Notes: generated from the letters alone by a model not told the origin. Positions 6,459-13,268 are shown, numbered from the stretch's first letter. The stretch is DNA of 13,268 bases from Bacillota bacterium (GCA_023442905.1 JAEZWY010000090.1:1-13268), one strand, 5' to 3'. Translations and numbers: made by a program.

Positions 6459-8789
6459 CTAATTTGATTGCACACTGTCTATTTTAGCGGATTTGGGCCA
6501 ATAAATATAGTGGACAGCACCCATTGTATCCGTCCGGTATATTTTTGTTTGATTGGCTTCTAAATCAGCCACCACCCGGTCAGCTGGATGGCCATACCGA
6601 TTGTCCTTACCCACTGAAATCCAAGCAATTTTTGGATCCATTCGTTGAATAAAGCTTACTGGACTTGAATGATCTGATCCATGGTGGGCAACCTTTAAAA
6701 TATCCACTGGAATAGTTGGTAAAGCGTCCTCTGCAGCCCCCTCAATATCTCCTGTAAATAGAAAGTCATGAAGTCCTATTCTACCATATAAGACTAAAGA
6801 ATCCGCATTTTCTCCTGCACCTGATTTAACCGGTGCTAAAACCTGTAAATTGTTTTTTTGGTCAAGGACCACCTGGTCTCCAGATTTGAGCCAGATAATC
6901 TTCATTTTAGGATTTTTCCCCGCCTCGATTGCTTCCTGCAAGCTAGTTAAGGATTCTGTGTCCGCATCCATTCCGATTGGTAAATATAAGGTTTCGATTT
7001 TAAAGACCTTGGCAATTTCACCAAATGATCCGATATGGTCAAAGTCTCCGTGAGTTAAAAATACCCCATCGATTGTCCTTGTCCCCGCTGCTTTAAGCGC
7101 TGGAATAATTTGCCTTTCAGCGACACTTTCACTGTCTCGTAATTGCCATGATTTGGATGGATCTTGGTCAGCTAAAAGTGTAGTGAAGTTGATTTTCCCC
7201 GCTAAATCGATTAAATAGACCTTTCTTTGGTAAGGCATTTCTAGGAAAAAGGTATCCCCCTGCCCAATCGCCAGCATGGCTACTTGCCCGTATCTATGTA
7301 AATAAGGGTTCAAATAAAGTAAAACTAAGCTAAGCGCTAGTAGTCCGTACAAGCTTTCAGTGACTTTCGCTTTTGAAAGATTCGCTAGATACATGAGTAA
7401 AGTGACCACAAAAAATACCAAGACAGCAATTTGTGGCCTTCCCGTCACCCATTGAAACCAAGTCCATTTTTCAGCGAAAAGAGCTAGCATTTCTATCCCC
7501 TGAATCAAATAAGCCAGTCCAGCTTGTAGCCATGTAAAGTAGGCTCCCAGTCCTACAATTTGAATGAGTAAAATCAGTAATAAACCGGGAAATAAAAAGC
7601 TGGCAAATAGCCAAGAATAACCATAGTTTAAAATGAGGGATACCCAAGAGAATTCAAAGTAGGTCATGGTTAAAAAGGGAATCGTAACTAAACTGCAGAT
7701 AAAGCTTTGCCATAGTTCTATCTGTAAGCTATGACTACATTTAGCTTGGATATATTTTCCGGTAAATAAAATGGTATAAGATAAAGCATAGGTCAATTGA
7801 AAGGACAGGGTAAAAATGATTCTAGGGTCTACCAGTAGTAATAAAATCATAGACCATGATGTCCCTATCAAAGATGACGTCTGCTGGCCACGCTTCTTTT
7901 GGTAGCTATTATAGGTGTACGCTACAAAAGATCGAATCATGCCATAAGGCCAGCCAAGAAAGATTGTATAAACAAGTAGTACTAATATGGCGAAGTAATC
8001 AAATGCTTCTACTGTGATGCCTAATCGAAGAAGGATTTTCTTAAAAAAGGTCAAGAAATATTGAACATGAAAGCCAGAAATAGAGAATAAATGAATCAAC
8101 CCAATCGCTTGATAAGCTTCTAAAACTTCTCCTTCAAGCGCATCCATCTCGTTAAAAAAGAGCGATAAGGTATAAGCTGAAACGGTTGGATTAGCCAAAT
8201 TACCTATCCAATTGATTACAGCTTGCCTTTGGTTTGCCAACCAATATTGGTTGCTATTCAATTTACTTTTAATGGTGATATTATCAGCTGACATAACCCA
8301 ATAAATATTTTGCCTTGCTAAATATGCCCGATAATTGAATAGGTAAAAATTTTGGTTTTCATCCGCTTCTTCTAAAGTACCTGATACGGTTACTTGAAAA
8401 GATTGGTTCAAGGCTAGCCAGGCTTTTTGGTCTGATTCTTCTTCAATGGTGTAGAAGACTTGAACCTTTTCCTTTTGCCCAGCAATTTGGGTTCCTCCTT
8501 GAAAAGACAACAAATTACCAGATACTTTTACATCAGTAATAGCAACATCCATTATCAGCTCAGTTTCTGTACCAGATAAATGACTTTCACGATTATTTTC
8601 TAGATACAGAAAATAGCCAGCCATTAAACAATGAATAACCACCACTTGTAGGCAGAATTTCCCCTCTTTCAAACTCAGTATTCTAAGGAAAAATAAGCCG
8701 TATAAAATCCAAGCCCAAGGATGGTTACTTAAGGTTAAAACAGCTAGCAAAAGGACACCTAGGCTGTGCAAGACCAATTTATATTGCAT
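6459..8789 (-). CDS. comEC: Competence DNA channel protein ComEC
   Basis: ComEC carries single-stranded transforming DNA across the cytoplasmic membrane. The product is 776 residues with three parts. An N-terminal membrane segment pair is followed by a soluble OB-like region (about 65-185). A multi-span competence domain (about 200-495) includes SISGFH at 236-241. A C-terminal metallo-beta-lactamase-like domain (about 500-770) starts at MLAIGQGDTFFLE and has an intact metal site, H580-G-D582-F-D584-H585, with D681 in FTGDIEG and H702-H703 in AHHGS. The metal site being complete suggests the domain could still act as a nuclease. No cysteine lies in residues 62-190, unlike the disulfide described in B. 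subtilis ComEC. The start is 1 base after the comEA stop with no visible ribosome binding site, so translation is probably coupled. The frame is intact. Confidence 0.95.
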   Translation of the reverse strand: MQYKLVLHSLGVLLLAVLTLSNHPWAWILYGLFFLRILSLKEGKFCLQVVVIHCLMAGYFLYLENNRESHLSGTETELIMDVAITDVKVSGNLLSFQGGTQIAGQKEKVQVFYTIEEESDQKAWLALNQSFQVTVSGTLEEADENQNFYLFNYRAYLARQNIYWVMSADNITIKSKLNSNQYWLANQRQAVINWIGNLANPTVSAYTLSLFFNEMDALEGEVLEAYQAIGLIHLFSISGFHVQYFLTFFKKILLRLGITVEAFDYFAILVLLVYTIFLGWPYGMIRSFVAYTYNSYQKKRGQQTSSLIGTSWSMILLLLVDPRIIFTLSFQLTYALSYTILFTGKYIQAKCSHSLQIELWQSFICSLVTIPFLTMTYFEFSWVSLILNYGYSWLFASFLFPGLLLILLIQIVGLGAYFTWLQAGLAYLIQGIEMLALFAEKWTWFQWVTGRPQIAVLVFFVVTLLMYLANLSKAKVTESLYGLLALSLVLLYLNPYLHRYGQVAMLAIGQGDTFFLEMPYQRKVYLIDLAGKINFTTLLADQDPSKSWQLRDSESVAERQIIPALKAAGTRTIDGVFLTHGDFDHIGSFGEIAKVFKIETLYLPIGMDADTESLTSLQEAIEAGKNPKMKIIWLKSGDQVVLDQKNNLQVLAPVKSGAGENADSLVLYGRIGLHDFLFTGDIEGAAEDALPTIPVDILKVAHHGSDHSSPVSFIQRMDPKIAWISVGKDNRYGHPADRVVADLEANQTKIYRTDTMGAVHYIYWPKSAKIDSVQSN

Positions 8790-8790
8790 A

Positions 8791-9591
8791 TTAATTTACC
8801 GTGATAAAGGGTTTTAACTTCTCCATCGTTTTGTCTCCGATACCTGAAACCTGGTCGAGGTCATCAATAGAAGCAAAAGGACCATTTGCTTCCCGGTAAT
8901 GAATAATATCTAAAGCCCGCTTCTCGCCAATCCCAGATAAAGTTTGAAGGGTCGTAGCATCTGCTGTATTGATATTTACTAGTTCACTTTCGGTTGTTTC
9001 TTGACCAGATGCACTTGTTTCTGTAATTTGACTATCAGCAATTAAGGCTTCCGTTGAGCTAGTCATTTCTTCACCACTTTTGGGTATATAAATAACCATT
9101 TGATCAGTCACCAACTGAGCTAAATTAACCTGACTTTGGTCTGCCTCTTTGGTTAAACCACCCGCCATTTCAACCGCATCATGTACCCGCATACCAGGTT
9201 TAACCGGAACCACCTGGGGTGTGTTGATTGCCCCTTTAATATCTACATACCAAGTTTCGCTAGTGGATGTACTAGTAGTTTCTATTGTTTCTTCGCTTAT
9301 TTGACTAGACACGACCACACTATTTTCAATAGTTGAACCTTCTTCAATTAAATCTATTTCTTGATCACTTTCTATTGCTTGGTCAGCTTCACTTTCTAAG
9401 AACATAGCATTGGCATCTACTTGATTACTTACGAATAGTTGACTAGTGCCATAAAAGATTAATCCAAGCATGGTTAAGAGGACGACAAAAATACCCAACA
9501 AATATGGCTTATATAAAAACCATACCTGTTGGATATTCTTTTCATTTATGTCTACTTTAAATTGTTGTAGCCAATTCTTTAATCGATCCAT
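8791..9591 (-). CDS. comEA: Competence DNA receptor ComEA
   Basis: ComEA is a membrane-anchored protein that binds double-stranded DNA outside the cell and hands it to ComEC. From the ATG at 9591 it has 266 residues. One transmembrane segment lies around residues 29-52 with a short cytoplasmic N-terminus. A long Ser/Thr/Glu-rich spacer (about 55-105) follows. Then comes an SLBB domain beginning WYVDIKGAINTPQVV and including AVEMAGGLTKEAD, a second low-complexity linker, and a C-terminal pair of helix-hairpin-helix motifs (NINTADATTLQTLSGIG and IDDLDQVSGIGDKTMEKL) that bind DNA. The frame opens at a GTG at 9600, but GAGGTG (9598-9603) is 6 bases from the ATG at 9591, so that start is preferred. 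No comEB gene lies between comEA and comEC. Confidence 0.94.
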   Translation of the reverse strand: MDRLKNWLQQFKVDINEKNIQQVWFLYKPYLLGIFVVLLTMLGLIFYGTSQLFVSNQVDANAMFLESEADQAIESDQEIDLIEEGSTIENSVVVSSQISEETIETTSTSTSETWYVDIKGAINTPQVVPVKPGMRVHDAVEMAGGLTKEADQSQVNLAQLVTDQMVIYIPKSGEEMTSSTEALIADSQITETSASGQETTESELVNINTADATTLQTLSGIGEKRALDIIHYREANGPFASIDDLDQVSGIGDKTMEKLKPFITVN

Positions 9592-9604
9592 TGTAATCAC
9601 CTCA

Positions 9605-9627
9605 CCTATTTTATACGTTAAAATAGG
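9605..9627. promoter_or_regulatory. Perfect inverted repeat just upstream of the comEA ribosome binding site
   Basis: CCTATTTTA (9605-9613) and TAAAATAGG (9619-9627) are exact inverted copies around 5 bases. It sits between coaD and comEA, next to the comEA ribosome binding site. It has no T run, so it is not a terminator. It may be an operator or a leader hairpin controlling comEA-comEC. On the reverse strand its centre reads AACGTATA, which matches 6 of 8 bases of the streptococcal competence box TACGAATA; that is too weak to call. Confidence 0.5.
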
Positions 9628-9666
9628 TTAAAGGCGTCTGGCTATTTTCCAAATTTCACTAGGAAT

Positions 9667-10167
9667 TTAACCATTGAGTTCAGCATACTTCGCCTTAATG
9701 GCTTTATCAACATTAGCTGGTACAACACCAGAAATATCCCCATTAAACTTCGCAACTTCCTTAATAATGGAGCTTGAAACAAAACGATATTTCTCACTCG
9801 ATAACAATAAAACTGTTTCGATATCAGGTGCTTGGTATTTGTTCATTAAAGCAATATTCGTTTCTTGCTCAAAATCGCTGGCATTCCGTAATCCGCGAAT
9901 TAAAATACCACAATCTAATTCACGGGCAAAATTTACTGTTAAGCCTGATTTTAAGTAAGTTACTTCTACATTATCCAAGTGTTTCGTTGCTTCTTGAGCA
10001 AGAGCTAATTTCTCTTCACCCGTAAATAAGGACGTCTTCGTCGTATTGGTTGCTACCGCAACATAGACATAATCAAACATCTTAGCAGCGCGTTCAATCA
10101 TATCTACGTGGCCCATTGTTAGAGGGTCAAAAGACCCTGCATACAAGGCTCTTCCTTTAGTTGTCAT
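9667..10167 (-). CDS. coaD: Phosphopantetheine adenylyltransferase
   Basis: CoaD transfers AMP from ATP to 4'-phosphopantetheine, the penultimate step of coenzyme A synthesis, in the cytoplasm as a hexamer. The product is 166 residues, normal for the family. It has GSFDPLTMGH (11-20), where T17 and H20 belong to the T/HxGH nucleotidyltransferase motif; IRGLRNASDFEQE (90-102), including the R91 region that contacts the nucleotide; and VSSSIIKEVAKFNGDIS (130-146), the counterpart of the ISST motif. The ATG at 10167 directly follows the rsmD stop (TAGATG). Its GGAGG ribosome binding site is inside the end of rsmD, which points to translational coupling. The rsmD-coaD order is widely conserved. 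The sepM-type protease gene often found next in relatives is absent here. Confidence 0.97.
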   Translation of the reverse strand: MTTKGRALYAGSFDPLTMGHVDMIERAAKMFDYVYVAVATNTTKTSLFTGEEKLALAQEATKHLDNVEVTYLKSGLTVNFARELDCGILIRGLRNASDFEQETNIALMNKYQAPDIETVLLLSSEKYRFVSSSIIKEVAKFNGDISGVVPANVDKAIKAKYAELNG

Positions 10168-10734
10168 CTAATCTTCCTCCATTCGATATACTAGAATTCT
10201 CGTAATGCCGTAAGTGACATCTTTGATTTGTTTAAGTGGTCCAAAAGCTTCAGGTAAGGTATCTCGCTTATCTAATTCACAAATTAACCGAGCATCAGAG
10301 GCTAACCAATTATCTGTTAGGAAACTGTTGATGACATCTTCTAATTGTTGCCCTTTATACGGAGGGTCTAAAAAGACCAAATCGAATTGTAGGTCTTTAT
10401 CTTCATGTCGTAACTGTTGTAGCGCTTTTCGGTTGTCGCCACCTTTTAAAACATATTGGTCTTCAATGCGAACTGCTGCAACATTTTCTTTAATAGTTGC
10501 TTGGGCCTGGCGGTTCTTTTCAAAGCCGTAAACCACTGCCGCACCTCTAGAAATAGCCTCAATTCCTAATGCGCCTGAGCCTGCATAAAAGTCTAAAACC
10601 CTAGTATCTTCATCAAAATAAGGTCCGATAATATTAAATAAGGATTCCTTGATTTTATCTGTTGTCGGCCGGGTATTATCCCCTGGTACTGCCTTTAAAC
10701 GATGTTTCCCAAATTTTCCAGCTATGACGCGCAT
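10168..10734 (-). CDS. rsmD: 16S rRNA (guanine-966-N2)-methyltransferase RsmD
   Basis: RsmD methylates one guanine of 16S rRNA during 30S assembly, using S-adenosylmethionine. The product is 188 residues, the expected size. It starts with MRVIAGKFGKHRLK, then TRPTTDKIKESLFNII (21-36), a family signature. The SAM-binding loop LDFYAGSGALGIEA is at 47-60 and the catalytic DPPY at 123-126, typical of N-methyltransferases acting on exocyclic amines. The ATG at 10734 has a GGGGTGA-type ribosome binding site about 7 bases upstream (10741-10747). It is the first gene of the leftward rsmD-coaD unit, which could read on into comEA-comEC-holA since no terminator was seen after coaD. Confidence 0.96.
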   Translation of the reverse strand: MRVIAGKFGKHRLKAVPGDNTRPTTDKIKESLFNIIGPYFDEDTRVLDFYAGSGALGIEAISRGAAVVYGFEKNRQAQATIKENVAAVRIEDQYVLKGGDNRKALQQLRHEDKDLQFDLVFLDPPYKGQQLEDVINSFLTDNWLASDARLICELDKRDTLPEAFGPLKQIKDVTYGITRILVYRMEED

Positions 10735-10768
10735 AGACTTGTCACCCCACGATTTAAAATTTGTTTAT

Positions 10769-10777
10769 ATTTTACCA
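10769..10777 (-). promoter_or_regulatory. rsmD promoter, extended -10 element
   Basis: On the reverse strand TGG precedes TAAAAT (10769-10774), within TATGGTAAAAT, matching an extended -10. No good -35 hexamer is at the right distance. The start of transcription would be near 10762, about 28 bases before the ATG. Confidence 0.5.
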
Positions 10778-10802
10778 TATCAAGGACGCCCTACCTAGAA
10801 GT

Positions 10803-10822
10803 GACCCTTTGAAAAAAGGATC
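10803..10822. repeat. Small stem-loop upstream of rsmD
   Basis: GACCCTTT (10803-10810) and AAAGGATC (10815-10822) form an 8-pair stem on the reverse strand (one G-U) with a 4-base loop. No T run follows on either strand, and it lies upstream of the rsmD -10 element. Function unknown. The rest of 10778-10862 shows nothing I can name. Confidence 0.35.
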
Positions 10823-10862
10823 TCCAAGATTAAGCTGAGCATTTTTCTGATTCGAAGCACAT

Positions 10863-10901
10863 AAAAAAAGAACGCCACGCTTAAGCACCTGACGTCCTTT
10901 T
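10863..10901 (-). terminator. Intrinsic terminator of the ATP-grasp/esterase operon
   Basis: On the reverse strand AAAAGGACG (10893-10901) pairs with CGTTCTTTT (10866-10874) with one G-U pair, closing an 18-base inner region containing GCTTAAGC. A run of seven T residues follows, ending at 10863. It lies about 20 bases past the esterase stop codon. Confidence 0.85.
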
Positions 10902-10922
10902 CCAATCAATATTTAAAAGTTT

Positions 10923-11660
10923 CTACACCATATAACCTAGGAAATACGGTAATTGCTGGCGCCACCAGATCCAGTCATGCGATACGTCTGGTCCCCATTC
11001 TGCGAACCAGGCTGGGATATTCTTATTCTCAAAAGCTTCACGCAACTTGTAGTAACCGGGCAGACCGTCTGCCTCCCAGTCACCTAAACCGGTACAAACG
11101 ATGATATCTGCTTGGCGCAAGTGGTCGATAAACCATGGATCGTTTAAGGTCCAAATATAGTCCACTGGAGAGTTATAGTAAACGGCTAGGTCACCGCCGA
11201 AGTCACCACCGAAGTAACGGGCGTCGTAAACACCTGATAAGGCAAGGGTTTTATTAAAGACATCCGGATGCTTCAATTGAAAATTCAGGGCATGGTAAGC
11301 ACCCATTGAGCAACCTGTTGTCATCATTGGGTCAAACCAACCTGTATAGTGCTTGATGAATGGGATAGCTTCATCAATAACATAACGTTCGTAGGCATTG
11401 TGGGCTTCAGCGCGGTCATGTTGGGACTTGCCCTTGTGTAACCAAGATTCTTGATCATGGGATGATAAGGTGAAGAATTGGACTTTTCCTTCTTCGATAA
11501 AATAATGTGCGGCCTCGATCATGCCGAAGTCCGCACATTCATCTTTAGAACCACCAGATGACGGGAATACCACTACCGGAATACCTGCGTGCCCGTAGCG
11601 ATTTAAGTACATTTCTTGATTTAAGTGACCTGAATAATGGTGTAAGAATTCTGCGTTCAT
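10923..11660 (-). CDS. Esterase-like alpha/beta hydrolase
   Basis: A 245-residue cytoplasmic protein (no signal peptide) of the alpha/beta-hydrolase fold, most like the putative esterase/esterase D group. The nucleophile elbow is GCSMG at 116-120 (Ser118). The likely acid is Asp194 in GLGDWE and the likely base is His228 in DVSHDW near the C-terminus. An early VVVFPSSGGSKDE segment (30-40) is typical of the strand and oxyanion region before the triad. Tryptophan and aromatic residues are frequent around the active site, which suggests a bulky or aromatic leaving group, but no substrate can be named. GGAGGA at 11667-11672 is 6 bases from the ATG. It follows the ATP-grasp gene by 42 bases under the same promoter, so it probably acts on a related amide or ester product. 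Confidence 0.88.
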   Translation of the reverse strand: MNAEFLHHYSGHLNQEMYLNRYGHAGIPVVVFPSSGGSKDECADFGMIEAAHYFIEEGKVQFFTLSSHDQESWLHKGKSQHDRAEAHNAYERYVIDEAIPFIKHYTGWFDPMMTTGCSMGAYHALNFQLKHPDVFNKTLALSGVYDARYFGGDFGGDLAVYYNSPVDYIWTLNDPWFIDHLRQADIIVCTGLGDWEADGLPGYYKLREAFENKNIPAWFAEWGPDVSHDWIWWRQQLPYFLGYMV

Positions 11661-11702
11661 AATTTTTCCTCCAGTATGGGTAAAATGGCCATCAGCGAAT
11701 GG

Positions 11703-12872
11703 TTAGCCTTCTTTATGTTGGTGGACGTAGTTGAAGATTTCTTCAACTTCCTTTTCTGTATCCGCTAAAATACCATAGAATTGGTTACCTTGTAAGGCCG
11801 CAAAAGCGTCTGGTAAACGTTTTGAGAAGACAAAACGGTCTCCGTAATGACTGCGTAAAGCCGCTTCATCGTGGGCATAAGTATTTTGATCACGGTGGGT
11901 AATAGCCACGCAATAACGAGCAGGTACAGTCGGTGTTTCAAAAGGTTGACCGTCCACAATGCGGGCAAATTGACGGAATAAATCCACATGGTTGGCATAG
12001 TTATACATATCAATAGCATACCCCCCAGCCACTCGGTTGTTGTATTCAACCACTAGGTAGTCGTCCCCATTTTCAAAGAATTCAATATGGAAGAACCGCT
12101 CCTTCATACTGAATTGTTTGACGATAGCTTGACCGTACGCCCGTAATTTTTCAGGAATTTCCTTTTGAATAATATAGCCGTAGTCTATTTGGTATTTCAA
12201 TACTTCCAAGGTTGGGTCGCGGTAATATAAACCAGTTTCAAAGACGATTTCTCCATTTTGGTCGATTAAACCGTCATAAGATAGTAATTTTGCATTTTCA
12301 ATATAAGGCTCAAAGAAATAGGCCTCCTTCTCATCCCAGTCAGCAGTAAATTGATCCACTGCTTCTTGATCTTTTAACTTATAGGTCCCTGAAGAACCCA
12401 CACCTGAGTTGGGTTTGGCCACTAAGGGTAGACCCAATTCTTTCACAATTCGCTTGACTGTACCTTTTTTATTGGCTACCTTCCCTGGTACAGTCGGTAC
12501 ACCTGCTTTAGCAAACAACTTTTTCATTTCCGACTTAAACTTCACTTTACGTAAGTCTTTTGGTTTATTACCCGGTATATTAAATTGCTCACGAATCTCA
12601 GCTTCTAGATTTAACCAGTGTTCATTTTGCGATTCGATACGGTCGATTTTTCCATGTTTAAAGAACAAGTAAGCAACAGCTTTTTTTACTTCTTCAGTAT
12701 TTTCTAAGTCGTTGACTTTGTAGTATTCAATCAAATCGTCTTTTAATGATTGTGGTAATTGGTCATAGGGTTCCTGACCGATGCCAAGAACGTTGAACCC
12801 TTGCTGTTTTAACCGGTTAGTAAATAATTGAAAATTCTCTGGATAAAAAGGTGATGTCACAATAAAATTCAT
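11703..12872 (-). CDS. ATP-grasp superfamily ligase-like protein, substrate unknown
   Basis: A 389-residue soluble protein. Residues 1-105 look like the Rossmann-like pre-ATP-grasp domain. Then comes the ATP-grasp fold: a phosphate-binding region LVAKPNSGVGSSG (150-162) with K153 and a flexible glycine loop, EPYIE (188-192), HIEFF (262-266), and the metal-binding VVEYNNRVAGGY (274-285) with E264, E276 and N278 as likely Mg-ATP ligands. ATP-grasp enzymes join a carboxylate to an amine, thiol or similar through an acyl phosphate. It resembles proteins loosely annotated as carbamoyl-phosphate-synthase-like, but is not carbamoyl phosphate synthase: it is far too short and lacks the duplicated synthetase halves. 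GGAGGA (12879-12884) is 6 bases from the ATG. It is the first gene of a two-gene operon with an esterase-like gene. Confidence 0.88.
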   Translation of the reverse strand: MNFIVTSPFYPENFQLFTNRLKQQGFNVLGIGQEPYDQLPQSLKDDLIEYYKVNDLENTEEVKKAVAYLFFKHGKIDRIESQNEHWLNLEAEIREQFNIPGNKPKDLRKVKFKSEMKKLFAKAGVPTVPGKVANKKGTVKRIVKELGLPLVAKPNSGVGSSGTYKLKDQEAVDQFTADWDEKEAYFFEPYIENAKLLSYDGLIDQNGEIVFETGLYYRDPTLEVLKYQIDYGYIIQKEIPEKLRAYGQAIVKQFSMKERFFHIEFFENGDDYLVVEYNNRVAGGYAIDMYNYANHVDLFRQFARIVDGQPFETPTVPARYCVAITHRDQNTYAHDEAALRSHYGDRFVFSKRLPDAFAALQGNQFYGILADTEKEVEEIFNYVHQHKEG

Positions 12873-12939
12873 GTAAGTTCCTCCGCTCAGGGTCTTTTCC
12901 TTGTATTTTATATTAATTTTTGATTAGAATCTCTCATTC

Positions 12940-12968
12940 ATTATAAGCGGTAATGGGTGCAAAAGCAA
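12940..12968 (-). promoter_or_regulatory. Promoter of the ATP-grasp/esterase operon
   Basis: On the reverse strand TTGCTT (12963-12968), 17 bases and a perfect TATAAT (12940-12945) form a strong sigma-A promoter. The -35 element overlaps a palindrome GCAATTGC (12965-12972), which could be a repressor site but is too short to assign. Confidence 0.85.
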
Positions 12969-13011
12969 TTGCATTTAAGTTATAGGAAACGCATTCATTC
13001 GCCTTTTTAAA

Positions 13012-13027
13012 GCCCCGCATAACGGGC
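13012..13027. repeat. Short GC-rich hairpin between the divergent operons
   Basis: GCCCCG (13012-13017) pairs with CGGGC (13023-13027) with one bulged base. On the reverse strand it is followed by TTTAAAAA, which is weak for a terminator. It lies between the two divergent promoters in the 214-base intergenic stretch; role unknown. Confidence 0.3.
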
Positions 13028-13039
13028 ACCCTGTATCAT

Positions 13040-13068
13040 TTGAACTGAACATGCCCATCGGTTAGAAT
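13040..13068 (+). promoter_or_regulatory. Promoter of the GNAT-like gene
   Basis: TTGAAC (13040-13045), 17 bases and TAGAAT (13063-13068) fit sigma-A. Transcription would start near 13075, leaving only about 11 bases before the ATG, barely enough for the GGAGG site. An additional upstream promoter is possible. Confidence 0.6.
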
Positions 13069-13086
13069 GGAAAGTGGAGGTGTTTT

Positions 13087-13268
13087 ATGACACAAGAAGT
13101 TACTTTAAGATCTGCCCAAGCTGCAGACTATCCAGCATTACACGCATTAAACCGAGGCGCTTGGTTTCAATCAGACTATGAAGAATATCCGGAGGCAACT
13201 GACGCTTACGTTGACTTAAACTTAAACAGCTCATTGAGTGATGCCTCAATGGCAACAGTGGCTGAGGT
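13087..13268 (+). CDS. Probable GNAT-family N-acetyltransferase, N-terminal 60 residues, cut by window edge
   Basis: I read an open frame from the ATG at 13087 to the right edge, starting MTQEVTLRSAQAADYPALHA. The opening pattern of a beta strand (VTLRSAQAAD) then a helix (YPALHALNRGAW) is typical of the first strand and helix of GNAT acetyltransferases, which transfer acetyl from acetyl-CoA to an amine. The acetyl-CoA binding motif (Q/RxxGxG/A) would be beyond the edge, so the family is inferred from the N-terminus only and the substrate is unknown. GGAGG at 13076-13080 is 6 bases upstream. It is divergent from the ATP-grasp operon. Confidence 0.6.
   Translation, partial: MTQEVTLRSAQAADYPALHALNRGAWFQSDYEEYPEATDAYVDLNLNSSLSDASMATVAE

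Noticed and set aside
9674..10025. Forward-strand frames opposite coaD
   Set aside because: Complement of a highly conserved enzyme gene, no start signals.
10214..10531. Forward-strand open frame of 105 codons opposite rsmD
   Set aside because: Antisense shadow; low-complexity serine-rich translation and no binding site.
11765..12049. Second reverse-strand frame inside the ATP-grasp gene
   Set aside because: Out-of-frame overlap with a clear ATP-grasp protein; no own ribosome binding site.
1..13268. Mobile element, CRISPR array, prophage or defence island
   Set aside because: No transposase, integrase, regularly spaced repeats or defence-type genes; all genes but the ATP-grasp/esterase pair and the partial GNAT-like gene fall in common, well-described families.

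Overview
The window looks like ordinary chromosome from a low-GC Firmicute of the order Lactobacillales. Support comes from the AT-rich sequence, strong GGAGG ribosome binding sites, a Gram-positive comEA-comEC-holA/rpsT block, and protein sequences typical of lactic acid bacteria. Aerococcaceae or a close relative is my best guess from general sequence flavour, but I cannot prove the genus without a search. No transposase, phage gene, CRISPR array, tRNA or rRNA was seen.

Layout, left to right. (1) 1-1756: a leftward RNA and ribosome block. pnp is cut by the left edge and preceded by a long leader hairpin; rpsO (S15) has its own promoter and terminator. (2) 1962-2657: a rightward PAP2 membrane phosphatase gene, sharing a divergent promoter region with rpsO and ending in a bidirectional terminator. 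(3) 2765-4756: leftward uvrB (excision repair). Its upstream region (4757-5070) holds a uvrB promoter, a leftward intrinsic terminator with no gene behind it, and the rpsT promoter. (4) 5071-5319: rightward rpsT (S20), ending in a strong bidirectional terminator. (5) 5414-10734: a leftward run rsmD-coaD-comEA-comEC-holA. rsmD and coaD abut exactly, comEA and comEC are 1 base apart, and the holA ribosome binding site overlaps the comEC stop. (6) 10923-12872: a leftward two-gene operon, an ATP-grasp ligase-like gene followed by an alpha/beta-hydrolase esterase-like gene, with a consensus promoter and a terminator. (7) 13087 to the right edge: a rightward partial gene resembling a GNAT acetyltransferase.

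How the genes relate: pnp, rpsO, rpsT and rsmD serve RNA turnover and ribosome assembly. uvrB and holA serve DNA repair and replication. comEA and comEC form the DNA receptor and membrane channel for natural transformation. coaD makes a coenzyme A precursor. The ATP-grasp/esterase pair is the only part whose substrate cannot be guessed from known pathways, and is the best candidate for undescribed biochemistry. The most interesting non-coding signals are the pnp leader hairpin, the orphan terminator and possible attenuator upstream of uvrB, and the inverted repeat in front of comEA.
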